From Chryseobacterium sp. HSC-36S06 (GTDB taxonomy: Bacteria > Bacteroidota > Bacteroidia > Flavobacteriales > Weeksellaceae): 64,000 nucleotides of DNA. The position numbers and the translations under genes were made by a program. Numbering within the stretch: position 1 is the first letter of the stretch; every line of letters begins with the position of its first letter. Shown piece by piece: positions 23,978 through 32,067 of this stretch. Below the pieces are notes generated by a model, which worked only from the letters and a program-made list of their open reading frames with translations, had not been told where the DNA came from and made no database searches. Location: NCBI RefSeq assembly GCF_024171485.1, contig NZ_JALJZX010000002.1:744001-808000 (forward strand). Direction: 5' to 3'.

Positions 23978-26791
23978 TTAAAATTTTAAATTTATTCCGA
24001 ACACAAATGATCTAAGCGTTGGGTAAGCATCAAGCTCCACACCTGTCAGTCCATATGGGTCACCATTAGCGTTTAATTCTGGAGAGAAACCGCTAAATTT
24101 CTGGATAATAAACGGATTTATTGCGCTCACATATACTCTAAAAGACGAGAGATAATCTACCGGCTTAAATAATGTATATCCCAGTGAAATATTGTTTATT
24201 CTAAAGAAATCTCCTGATTCCAGATAATAATTGGAAGCAATGGGAACTGCATTAAAAGGTGCGGGATTCGCAGAACCGGTATTAGTACTGCTGTAAAAAT
24301 CATTTGCAATACTGTATTCAATGTTTTCGCCGGAGAAACGCTGTGCTTTTTTACCGTTATAAACCTTCGAACCGAAAGTCCCGTAACCGTTAACAGACAA
24401 ATCAACCTGTCTGAATTTAACTCCTAAGTTAATCCCGTAAGTCGAAGTTGGAATATAGGAACCAAAGAATTTTCGGTCTTCTAAATCATTAGCTCCTGTT
24501 TTTCCGTTTCCGTTAGTATCAGTATAGGTGAAGTTTCCGTTGCCATCAATTCCGCTCACTTCCCATAACCAAAAACTTCCTAAAGGCTGACCGACAGAAA
24601 TTTCGTTTAAGAGTTTGGTGTACTGTCCATTTCCTAAGCTTCCGCCACGAATGTCATTTACGTTTTCATCAGCCAGTTTGCTTAAATTGTTTTTATTATA
24701 AGAGTAGTTTCCGCTTATGTTGTAGCTCCAATCTTCATTTACTTTGTCGTCCCAGGATAAGTAGGCCTCAACACCTTTGTTGGTTACCTCACCAAGATGT
24801 GCAAATCCGTTCTCGGAAATACCGGAAGTAGACACGGGAATAAGCGCCAGAATAATATTGGTAGTAATCCTGTTATACACATCAAACGATCCTTTTAGTT
24901 TACGGTTTACCATTTCGAAATCAATTCCACCACTTGATTCCTCTGTGATTTCCCACGACAGATTAGGATCGTATATTTTGTCTATAGTACTACCATTAGA
25001 TACTGCATTACCGTTAAAGGCATAATTGTAAACGCTTCCGCTGGCGAACGGCAAATAATTGGCAGGGATATTTTGGTTACCCAGTTTTCCCCATCCTCCC
25101 CGTAATTTCAGCAAATTGAATATTGAGCTATCTTTCATAAAGCCTTCTTCAGAAATCACCCAGCCAACACCGAAAGCAGGAAATGTCCCCCATTTATTTC
25201 CCTCAGAAAACTGCGAAGAACCATCCCGCCTTACTGTTGCACTTAGAAGGTAGCGGTTCATTAATTTATACTGTGCCCGCGCGAAATAGGAGTTTGTAGT
25301 ATTTTTATTACCGTTTACACTATTTAAAGTAACCATCTGATCCATATAGTTGGTGCCCGACAAATCCCAGTAATTACTGTTAAGAATCATATTCTTCCGG
25401 GTCATACTGAGGGAATTCTCACCATCTTTTACTGCAGATTCAGTACCTACGGTTGCTTCCAGGTCATGATCTCCAAATTTTTTAGCATACGTTAAATAAT
25501 TAGTCAATGTCCAGTTAAAGTAGTCTTTCTTCTCGTTGGTAAGTGTATTTATATTACTGCTGGTCGGATAACCTGAAGCTACTCTTGTAGGATCTGCTGC
25601 CAGCCAGATACTTAACAAATCTGCATAGTTATACATTTTGAAGTTATAATATTCTCCGGAAAACTGCGAAGTAAACTTAAGATCTTTTATTAGATTCAAA
25701 TCTACTTTCAGCCCTCCCTGCAATTGCATGGATTTCTGACGTTCGTTGTTAAATGCAAGCTGCGCAACAGGATTACCAACATTATTGAAAGATGAACCTG
25801 TGGTAGATGCGAATCCGTTTGGTCCTACATAAGAAACGCCGTATTGTCCGGTGGGGAAATAAACCGGAACAATAGGAGATTGTTTATAAGCACTTGTAAA
25901 TGCACTTAACGGTTTTGGAGTTATATTACTAAAAGCAACTGAAAGGGTTTGGGCAACTACAATGCCTTTGGTTATTTTGAACTCGTTATTTGTTCGAATG
26001 GTACTCCGGTTATAATCGGTACCGTTTAAGATCGCCTTTTCATCGTAGTTTCCTAAACTGAGAAAATACTTTGCATTTTCAGAAGAACCGGATAACGAAA
26101 CATTATGTTGATTATAAGTACCAAGTCGGGTAATTTCCTTAAACCAGTCAGTATTTACTGGTTGATCCTGAGAAAACTTGGTTGATTGCAACGCGGTGTT
26201 GGTGTAATATGAAAACAAGTTACTGCCAGCCATTTTCACCTTCTTCAGCGGCATTCTTACTCCTGTTAAACCATCATATTCAACCGTAATTCCTTTTCCC
26301 CGTCCAGCTTTTGTTGTAATAATTATAACTCCGTTTGCGGCCCTGTTACCATAAATTGCAAGAGCCGAAGCATCTTTCAGTATATCATAGGTAAGAATAT
26401 CATTTGAGTTGATGTTATTAATATTATCGGCAAAAATTCCATCAACAACATATAAAGGATTTCTTCCACTCAGTGCTGTTCCTAAACCTCTGATGATTAC
26501 AGATGGTGTAGAGCCCGGTAAATCAGAAGCAATAACTGTTACCCCTGCTGCTTTACCCTGAATTGCCTGCGTGGCATTCAGCACCTTGGTCTTGGTAAGC
26601 TCTTCCGAATTAATTGAACTGATGGATGTGGTATTGTCAACCTTTTTACGGCTACCATAACCAATCATCACCACCTCTTCAATTTTCTGTTCTTTCACCA
26701 CGGTATCGCGCGGAACTTCCTGTGCATTTACATTCATGCCGAAGTAAAATACTGCGATTAGGCAAGGAAATTTTAAATTATTGTGTTTCAT
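23978..26791 (-). CDS. susC: SusC/RagA family TonB-dependent transporter
   Basis: Outer-membrane TonB-dependent channel for glycans, 937 residues. ATG 26791 is chosen because the upstream in-frame ATG (26830) would put 13 charged residues before the signal peptide. After the signal peptide comes the TonB-box-like 'KIEEVVMIGYGSRKK' (about residues 34-48). The plug follows ('ATQAIQGKAAGVTV', 'VIIRGLGTALSGRNPLYVVDGI'), then a 22-strand barrel ending 'LRSFVFGINLKF' with a terminal aromatic. The N-terminal carboxypeptidase-D-like domain common in SusC is absent. This is the first gene of the PUL; no sigma/anti-sigma or hybrid two-component regulator is adjacent. Confidence 0.95.
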   Translation of the reverse strand: MKHNNLKFPCLIAVFYFGMNVNAQEVPRDTVVKEQKIEEVVMIGYGSRKKVDNTTSISSINSEELTKTKVLNATQAIQGKAAGVTVIASDLPGSTPSVIIRGLGTALSGRNPLYVVDGIFADNINNINSNDILTYDILKDASALAIYGNRAANGVIIITTKAGRGKGITVEYDGLTGVRMPLKKVKMAGSNLFSYYTNTALQSTKFSQDQPVNTDWFKEITRLGTYNQHNVSLSGSSENAKYFLSLGNYDEKAILNGTDYNRSTIRTNNEFKITKGIVVAQTLSVAFSNITPKPLSAFTSAYKQSPIVPVYFPTGQYGVSYVGPNGFASTTGSSFNNVGNPVAQLAFNNERQKSMQLQGGLKVDLNLIKDLKFTSQFSGEYYNFKMYNYADLLSIWLAADPTRVASGYPTSSNINTLTNEKKDYFNWTLTNYLTYAKKFGDHDLEATVGTESAVKDGENSLSMTRKNMILNSNYWDLSGTNYMDQMVTLNSVNGNKNTTNSYFARAQYKLMNRYLLSATVRRDGSSQFSEGNKWGTFPAFGVGWVISEEGFMKDSSIFNLLKLRGGWGKLGNQNIPANYLPFASGSVYNYAFNGNAVSNGSTIDKIYDPNLSWEITEESSGGIDFEMVNRKLKGSFDVYNRITTNIILALIPVSTSGISENGFAHLGEVTNKGVEAYLSWDDKVNEDWSYNISGNYSYNKNNLSKLADENVNDIRGGSLGNGQYTKLLNEISVGQPLGSFWLWEVSGIDGNGNFTYTDTNGNGKTGANDLEDRKFFGSYIPTSTYGINLGVKFRQVDLSVNGYGTFGSKVYNGKKAQRFSGENIEYSIANDFYSSTNTGSANPAPFNAVPIASNYYLESGDFFRINNISLGYTLFKPVDYLSSFRVYVSAINPFIIQKFSGFSPELNANGDPYGLTGVELDAYPTLRSFVFGINLKF

Positions 26792-26851
26792 ATAGTAGTT
26801 TTTGTTTTGTAATTTTTGTAGGAAAGTCAATCCTGTAAGCGTTTATTATCT

Positions 26852-26859
26852 CAAAGTTA
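26852..26859 (-). promoter_or_regulatory. Candidate -7 box of the polysaccharide utilisation operon
   Basis: Minus-strand TAACTTTG, a perfect TAnnTTTG, about 60 bases before the susC ATG. The -33 element is not obvious, which would fit a regulated promoter. The rest of 26792-26989 shows no gene. Confidence 0.5.
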
Positions 26860-26989
26860 GAAAATATATTTCAACTGTGTTATTCTTTTCATAATATTTT
26901 AGTATCATTGTTAAATGTGGTTAAAACGAAATCATATATTTATTTGGCTTAATATTTGAGAATGAAGCAATAATTTTAATATTCACATC

Positions 26990-27673
26990 ATGAAAAGAAA
27001 TACTATTCTTGTTGCAACTATGGCCATTGCAACTTTAGGAACTACAACACAATCATGTCTTGCACTGGCAACATCGAGCGTAGGATTGGCTGTCCTTAAA
27101 CAAATTCTTCTAGGCGGCATTACAAAAGGTCTGAATATCTTCAGCGATAAAGACAGTTTCATGGCCAACCAACTTATAGATGCTGCACTGCCTCAACAGT
27201 TGAGAGACCTTAACAATACTTTACAGAAACTGGGGCTGAACAGTCTCGTCGAGAAAGAAAAACAATATATAGCCCAGGCAGCAGCCTTTACCGTAGAAAC
27301 ATCGCGTCCCATTTTGGTAAACGCCGTAAACAGCCTTACCGCAGAGGACGCAGCGAGAATCGTCCAGGGAGGAAGTGGTGCTGCTACCCAAATCCTGAAA
27401 GAAAGAACATCGGAACAGCTTATGGCTGCGATTGCTCCTAAAGTAGACGCTAAACTGAATGAATTCGGTTTAGTGAGCTCCCTGAATTCTGCCCTGCAAG
27501 GCTCAAATATTTTAGGATCAATTCTGGGAACACAAAATTCCACAAATTCGCTAACAGGTGGCATCAGCAGATTCGCATCAGAGCAGATGGTAAACGGACT
27601 GTTCAACATTATCCAAAGCCACGAACAGCAAAATGCCTCTACAATCATGAACTCGCTGAATGGCACTAAATAA
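26990..27673 (+). CDS. DUF4197 family lipoprotein
   Basis: A 227-residue protein with a signal peptide and lipobox-like 'TTTQSCLAL' (Cys about 23). The body matches the DUF4197 layout: 'GLAVLKQILLGGITKGLN', 'LIDAALPQQLRDLNNTLQKLG', 'LTAEDAARIVQGGSGAATQIL' and a C-terminal 'ISRFASEQMVNGLF'. It is highly helical and Ala/Leu-rich. Function is unknown to me; homologues occur as single genes in many proteobacteria and Bacteroidetes. It is divergent from susC and followed by a strong terminator, so it is transcribed alone. Confidence 0.85.
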   Translation: MKRNTILVATMAIATLGTTTQSCLALATSSVGLAVLKQILLGGITKGLNIFSDKDSFMANQLIDAALPQQLRDLNNTLQKLGLNSLVEKEKQYIAQAAAFTVETSRPILVNAVNSLTAEDAARIVQGGSGAATQILKERTSEQLMAAIAPKVDAKLNEFGLVSSLNSALQGSNILGSILGTQNSTNSLTGGISRFASEQMVNGLFNIIQSHEQQNASTIMNSLNGTK

Positions 27674-27693
27674 AGAAATAATCCTTAATTTTG

Positions 27694-27720
27694 AATTCCG
27701 GTTTGTCCGGAATTTTTTTT
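27694..27720 (+). terminator. Terminator after the DUF4197 gene
   Basis: Stem AATTCCGG/CCGGAATT with a 5-base loop and T8 tail. Confidence 0.9.
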
Positions 27721-27739
27721 AACCTAAAAATCATAAGAG

Positions 27740-28048
27740 ATGATTAATATAGTAGACAACCAGGAAAATATAAATCCAGACGATTTCTACGCTTCACTGA
27801 AAGAAAAACTCGAGGCTACACACGATTTTCCGCAGGACTATCTTTTCAAATTTATAATCACGAACGAAGAATCTAAACACACCGAAATCTTCAGGGTTTT
27901 CGATAATATTAAATTTACATTGACCACAAAAGACAGCAAGAACGGGAAGTACACGTCTTTAAATATGAATGCCTTCGTGATGGATGCGGATCAGGTAATT
28001 AATATTTATAAAGAAGTAGGAAAAATACCGGGCGTTATGATGCTTTAA
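27740..28048 (+). CDS. DUF493 (YbeD-like) family protein
   Basis: A 102-residue cytoplasmic protein with the DUF493 pattern: 'YASLKEKLEATHDFPQDYLFKFII' (residues about 18-41), 'SKNGKYTSLNMNAFVMDADQVINIYKEV' and the closing 'IPGVMML'. The fold is ferredoxin-like and ACT-related; the E. coli member is YbeD, whose role is unclear. It lies just after a terminator and 6 bases before a TIGR01777-type oxidoreductase, with which it is probably co-transcribed. Confidence 0.85.
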   Translation: MINIVDNQENINPDDFYASLKEKLEATHDFPQDYLFKFIITNEESKHTEIFRVFDNIKFTLTTKDSKNGKYTSLNMNAFVMDADQVINIYKEVGKIPGVMML

Positions 28049-28054
28049 AAAAAG

Positions 28055-28951
28055 ATGAATATTTTAATTACCGGTGGAACCGGACTTATCGGGAAATCTT
28101 TGGTTAGAAAACTCAAGGACAGAAATCATCATGTAAGACTCTTGACAAGGCAGAAAACTGATAAATCTGAAGAGTTTTACTGGAATATTACCGAAAAATT
28201 CATCGACCCAAAAGCATTCGAAAATGTTGACTGTATTATTCATCTCGCCGGTGTAAATATCAGCCAGAAATGGACTGAGGATTATAAAAAAGAACTGTTT
28301 TCGAGCCGGATTGATACCGCGAATCTTTTGAAAGAATATTGCGTAAAGCATAATGTGCATCTGAAATCATTTATTTCGGCATCTGGAATTAATTACTACG
28401 GAACATTCACCTCAGATAAGCTTCTGAAAGAGAATGACGGAATTATTCAAAACGATTTTCTCGCGAAACTCTGTGAAGACTGGGAAGAGGCGGCCGATAA
28501 TTTTTCGGATTTGGCTGACAGGGTTGTATGTTTAAGAACCGCTATGGTTCTGGCAAAAAATGGCGGAGCATTTCCCATGCTGAAGAAAACAGTTGATTTC
28601 AATATCGGTTCAGCAGTTGGATCGGCGAAACAATGGATGAACTGGATTCACACTGACGACCTGGTCAACATGTACATTATTGCCGTGGAAAACAGTGATC
28701 TGAATGGAAAATTCAATGCAGTTGCGGACCAAACTCCGACCAATGAGCAATTTATGAAATCGCTTGCTGCAATCTCAAACAAATTTTTTCTTCCGATAAA
28801 CGTTCCGTCTTTTGTTATGAAAACGGTTTTCGGAGAAATGAGTTCCATCATTTTGGAAGGCACAAGGGCCAGTAATGAAAAAATCAAATCGCTGGGATTT
28901 GATTTTGAATTTTCGACACCGGAAGCGGCGTTCACGGATTTAATAAAATAG
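28055..28951 (+). CDS. TIGR01777 family SDR oxidoreductase (YfcH-like)
   Basis: A 298-residue atypical SDR with the N-terminal Rossmann motif 'ILITGGTGLIGKSL' (residues 3-16), 'CIIHLAGVNISQKWT' (about 61-75), 'FISASGINYYG' (about 107-117) and a C-terminal DUF1731-like region beginning 'PVPSFVMKTVFGEMSSIILEG'-like near residue 250. Family members include E. coli YfcH and are often called epimerases, but the substrate is unknown. It follows the DUF493 gene by 6 bases and converges on the ArsC-like gene 6 bases away, without a terminator between. Confidence 0.88.
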   Translation: MNILITGGTGLIGKSLVRKLKDRNHHVRLLTRQKTDKSEEFYWNITEKFIDPKAFENVDCIIHLAGVNISQKWTEDYKKELFSSRIDTANLLKEYCVKHNVHLKSFISASGINYYGTFTSDKLLKENDGIIQNDFLAKLCEDWEEAADNFSDLADRVVCLRTAMVLAKNGGAFPMLKKTVDFNIGSAVGSAKQWMNWIHTDDLVNMYIIAVENSDLNGKFNAVADQTPTNEQFMKSLAAISNKFFLPINVPSFVMKTVFGEMSSIILEGTRASNEKIKSLGFDFEFSTPEAAFTDLIK

Positions 28952-28957
28952 TCTGAA

Positions 28958-29305
28958 TTATTTGTCAATAAAAAACCTCACATTTTCAATTGGTCGTCCG
29001 ACCATTGCTACAGGACCTTTTATCAGGATTGGTCTTTGGATTAAAGAAGGGTTTGCAGTGAGAATCTTAATCCATTCTTCTTCAGAATAATCTTTTCCTG
29101 CAAATTTTTCCTGATAGAGTCTGTCATTTTTTCTGATCAGTCCCTGAACATCGGTATTCAGTTTTTTAAGGAGCGTGGTGAGCTCCATTTCTGTGAGCGG
29201 TGTTTCCATGAAATCGATGATTTCGAAGGGAACGTTATTCTCGTCTAAATGTTCCAGAATCGCTCTGGATTTGGAACATGTATTATTATGAAGTACTTTG
29301 ATCAT
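28958..29305 (-). CDS. ArsC family (Spx/ArsC) reductase-like protein
   Basis: A 115-residue thioredoxin-fold protein of the ArsC/YfgD group. The catalytic Cys is in 'LHNNTCSKSRAILEHL' (Cys10), and the Arg-bearing 'PSLIQRPILI' (about 85-94) matches the anion-binding residue of glutaredoxin-dependent arsenate reductases. No arsenite pump or ArsR regulator is nearby, so arsenic resistance is not supported by context; a general thiol-redox role is equally possible. It converges with the TIGR01777 gene. Confidence 0.85.
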   Translation of the reverse strand: MIKVLHNNTCSKSRAILEHLDENNVPFEIIDFMETPLTEMELTTLLKKLNTDVQGLIRKNDRLYQEKFAGKDYSEEEWIKILTANPSLIQRPILIKGPVAMVGRPIENVRFFIDK

Positions 29306-29371
29306 GGCGGTTGAGTTGAAGGTTTTTTTTTAATGTAAAAAGCGTTCAGCATTCATCTCATGTCCCGCGTT

Positions 29372-29986
29372 TTAGAAAAGTCCGTGCATCTGCGACTCAA
29401 TTCTTTCTAAAATAAATCCGAAATCTTCAGGTCTTTCCACAAAATCCAAATCATCAACTTCGATGATCAGGAGTTTACCCTCGTTGTAGGTTGAAATCCA
29501 TTTTTCGTATTTCTGATTCAGTTTCGAAAGATATTCTATAGAAATTGTAGCTTCGTAATCGCGGCCTCTTTTATAAATTTTCTTTACAAGATTCGGAACA
29601 TCAGATTTCAGGTAGATCAGCAAATCCGGTGCCGAAACGAAACTCTTCATCAGGTTAAAAACCGAAGTATAGTTATTGAAATCTCTGTCGGATAAAAGGT
29701 TCATGTCATACAGGTTTTCTGCGAAAATATGGGCATCTTCATAAATCGTTCTGTCCTGAACAATGTTTTTACCACTTTCGCGGATCTCTTTTACCTGTCG
29801 GAAACGGCTTCCGAGAAAATAAATCTGCAGCGCGAAACTCCACTTGCTCATATCTGCATAAAAATCCTCCAAATAAGGGTTATGATCTACATCTTCAAAT
29901 TGGGCATCCCAACCGTAATGTTTGGCAAGCATGGTTGTTAACGTTGTTTTTCCCGCGCCTATGTTTCCTGTAACCGCAATATGCAT
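29372..29986 (-). CDS. Deoxynucleoside kinase (dAK/dGK type)
   Basis: Phosphorylates deoxynucleosides in nucleotide salvage. The 204-residue protein has the P-loop 'VTGNIGAGKTTLT' (residues about 5-17), the Glu/substrate segment 'FEDVDHNPYLEDFY', the 'QDRTIYEDAHIFA' motif (DR(S/T)-type, about 77-89) and a lid with 'KRGRDYE'. Length and motif order match bacterial dNK enzymes of the dAK/dGK type. It is a single gene on the minus strand between unrelated genes. Confidence 0.92.
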   Translation of the reverse strand: MHIAVTGNIGAGKTTLTTMLAKHYGWDAQFEDVDHNPYLEDFYADMSKWSFALQIYFLGSRFRQVKEIRESGKNIVQDRTIYEDAHIFAENLYDMNLLSDRDFNNYTSVFNLMKSFVSAPDLLIYLKSDVPNLVKKIYKRGRDYEATISIEYLSKLNQKYEKWISTYNEGKLLIIEVDDLDFVERPEDFGFILERIESQMHGLF

Positions 29987-30048
29987 CTGTAAAAAATTAT
30001 AAGATTAAAAAATGAGCTGTAATGATCGAAAACTACGCTTTCTTTCAG

Positions 30049-30813
30049 TTAATTATTGAGGGGGTAAAGATAAAGTTTATGGTTACCGATTCCAAAATAA
30101 GCGGCGGAGTTTTTATCCACAATCTGCGAATTTGCTGCCTCGAAAAGTATTCTCAGCATACGGTCCTGGAAAAGATGAACGGTATTTCTGCCGATAACGA
30201 GAATATTTCCATTTTCGCGACGAAGCCGTCTTCCTTGATGAACAGGAATATTTAAAATTTTATCTCCCTTAAAATTGCAGATGAGAAGATCATTATCAGT
30301 CAGCAAATAAACCTGACTGTTGAAAACCAAAAGATCGGTTACATTTTCAAAATCGATATCAAAAGGATAGGAATTGATGATTTTATCTTCGCGGAAATTA
30401 TACTGGATGAGGCGTTTTGTACTCTCATCAAGCAGCCAGATCTGCTGTAAATCTTCAGCATAAACCATTTTTATAAAACCAAATTTCTGCCGGAAATTCA
30501 CTGTTTGAATTTCATTCAGATTCTGATCATAAAATTTAAGTTCCTGCGCATTTTCGGAAAAAGATGGTATGCTTAAAGGATTCTGTACAGACTGGATTTT
30601 AAAGGGCAGCGTAAGCATCAGTTTACCTTTCTGTTGACCAACAGAATCGTATTTTGTAAAACTGAAATCCTTGTTTTTGTAAATATAAATATTGCCGTAA
30701 TCGTCAACCAGCAAATCTTTTGCGTCTTTCAGTTTCAATGAATCAAAGGCAGTATTTTGCTGCGCAGACATTACGCAGAAAAGAAAGAAAAAGATGAGAC
30801 CAAGTGATTTCAA
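30049..30813 (-). CDS. Secreted beta-propeller-like protein of unknown function
   Basis: A 254-residue protein with a signal peptide (hydrophobic run then ...CVMSAQ, about 1-18). The body has repeated strand-turn units ('DDYGNIYIYKNK', 'EDLQQIWLLDESTKRLIQYN', 'VFNSQVYLLTDNDLLICNFKG') resembling NHL/PQQ-type propeller blades. I do not recognise a named family. The start is TTG at 30813: no ATG or GTG lies between it and the in-frame stop upstream, and the next Met is inside the signal peptide. A -7 box at 30830-30837 fits this start. Confidence 0.78.
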   Translation of the reverse strand: MKSLGLIFFFLFCVMSAQQNTAFDSLKLKDAKDLLVDDYGNIYIYKNKDFSFTKYDSVGQQKGKLMLTLPFKIQSVQNPLSIPSFSENAQELKFYDQNLNEIQTVNFRQKFGFIKMVYAEDLQQIWLLDESTKRLIQYNFREDKIINSYPFDIDFENVTDLLVFNSQVYLLTDNDLLICNFKGDKILNIPVHQGRRLRRENGNILVIGRNTVHLFQDRMLRILFEAANSQIVDKNSAAYFGIGNHKLYLYPLNN

Positions 30814-30829
30814 ACAAAAGAATATTTAT

Positions 30830-30837
30830 CAAATTTA
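30830..30837 (-). promoter_or_regulatory. Candidate -7 box for the propeller-like protein
   Basis: Minus-strand TAAATTTG, perfect TAnnTTTG, 17 bases before the TTG start. It overlaps the spacer just before the terminator of the upstream gene. Confidence 0.5.
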
Positions 30838-30840
30838 AAT

Positions 30841-30870
30841 AAAAAATGACGTTTTTTTGAACGTCATTTC
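30841..30870 (-). terminator. Terminator after the glutaminyl cyclase gene
   Basis: Minus-strand stem AAATGACGTT/AACGTCATTT with a 6-base loop, followed by a T-run. Confidence 0.85.
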
Positions 30871-30888
30871 ATATCGTAACTTTTCAGT

Positions 30889-31911
30889 TTATTTTATGGC
30901 AACTTCATAGATTTTGTCCCAATTTTTCCCGGTGATCAACATGTTATCGCCTTTAAAAGCAATCCCATTTAAAACATCATCAGAATTGGTAGTGTGTTTT
31001 TTAGCAATTTCTGTAAAATCAAACTTTCCTACAACCTCGCCGTTTGCAGGATTAATTTTCAGAATGACTGGTTTTTGCCATACATTGGCGTAAATATGAC
31101 CTTTATAATATTCCAGTTCATTGAGTTGGTCGTAAGCTTCGGTATTACCGGCGACCGAAATATACCGCACAATTTTTGAAGGATCTTTAACGTCAAGGAA
31201 ATAAATATTCTTGGTTCCGTCAGATAAAATTAAATTTCTGTTATCGTAAGTTAATCCCCAGCCTTCGCCGATTACGTTTGGATAAGCAAATTCGCTGATC
31301 AAACTCAGATCACTTTTGTTATAGATAAAACCTTTTTTGGTTAACCATGTTAATTGATAAACTTTATCCCCTACAATGGTTAATCCTTCAGAAAAATATT
31401 CTTTGGGTTGCTTTGTGAAAACAATAGGAGTTGTACTTCCTAAAGTATATTTCAAAATTTGTGATGATCCTTGTTGTCCATCAGATTCATATACCGTGTT
31501 TTCTTCGAGTTGAAATCCCTGCACAAAATTTTTCGGATCGTGCGGATATTCTTTCACAATTTCATAGTTAAGTTTTGCTTCCGGCGTTTTTGCGAATACG
31601 TTGATTGTTGCATCTTGGGTAATGATTTCGCCGTTCTTCTTTTTGATGTTGAAAGTTACCGCGTTATCTCCTAAAGTAAAAAACTCAGGATCCACAACCA
31701 GTTTCGAAGTTTGCTTATCTCCAAAACTTATTGAGATGCTTTCTGCATTTTCTGTCACATCTTTCGGCAATGTTAAAGCATCACCAAAATGGTAACCTTT
31801 ACTTTCCATGGAAATATTGTAGTCGTTTAAAGTATTGAGGATTTCTTTGTCTTTATTACAGGAAACCAATATAGTAAATGCAAAAACTGCGATTAGGGTT
31901 CTGATTTTCAT
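30889..31911 (-). CDS. Glutaminyl-peptide cyclotransferase (plant/bacterial type) lipoprotein
   Basis: Cyclises N-terminal Gln of peptides to pyroglutamate; in Bacteroidetes it may act on exported lipoprotein or peptide ends. The 340-residue protein has lipobox 'FTILVSCNK' (Cys about 18, using ATG 31911), an N-terminal Ig-like part (about 30-105) and a five-bladed propeller. That propeller carries 'VQGFQLEENTVYESDGQQGSSQI', 'YFSEGLTIVGDKVYQLTW', 'GEGWGLTYD', 'LNELEYYKGHIYANVW' and 'LNGIAFKGDNMLITGKNW', all typical of the glutamine cyclotransferase family. The upstream ATG at 31938 is rejected because it would precede the signal peptide with charged residues. Confidence 0.9.
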   Translation of the reverse strand: MKIRTLIAVFAFTILVSCNKDKEILNTLNDYNISMESKGYHFGDALTLPKDVTENAESISISFGDKQTSKLVVDPEFFTLGDNAVTFNIKKKNGEIITQDATINVFAKTPEAKLNYEIVKEYPHDPKNFVQGFQLEENTVYESDGQQGSSQILKYTLGSTTPIVFTKQPKEYFSEGLTIVGDKVYQLTWLTKKGFIYNKSDLSLISEFAYPNVIGEGWGLTYDNRNLILSDGTKNIYFLDVKDPSKIVRYISVAGNTEAYDQLNELEYYKGHIYANVWQKPVILKINPANGEVVGKFDFTEIAKKHTTNSDDVLNGIAFKGDNMLITGKNWDKIYEVAIK

Positions 31912-32037
31912 AGGTGTATTTTTACTTTTAAATTTCAAAAGTTAATGTAATGAATGAAATTAATTTTCAAAAATACTGAAATTTAACAACACTAAGCGAA
32001 CCCCGAGCAAAATGCGCCGTATACATTATTTAAATAT

Positions 32038-32045
32038 TATATTTG
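32038..32045 (+). promoter_or_regulatory. Candidate -7 box for the M1 peptidase
   Basis: TATATTTG, perfect TAnnTTTG, 22 bases before ATG 32068. No clear TTG at -33. Confidence 0.5.
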
Positions 32046-32067
32046 TTCTTTAAAGAAATTACTTTTC

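Noticed and set aside
27193-27666. 157-codon minus-strand frame opposite the DUF4197 gene
   Set aside because: The plus-strand gene has a signal peptide, lipobox and terminator; the opposite frame has none.
28958-29305. Arsenic resistance locus
   Set aside because: Only a stand-alone ArsC-like gene is present; no arsR, arsB/acr3 or arsA is nearby.
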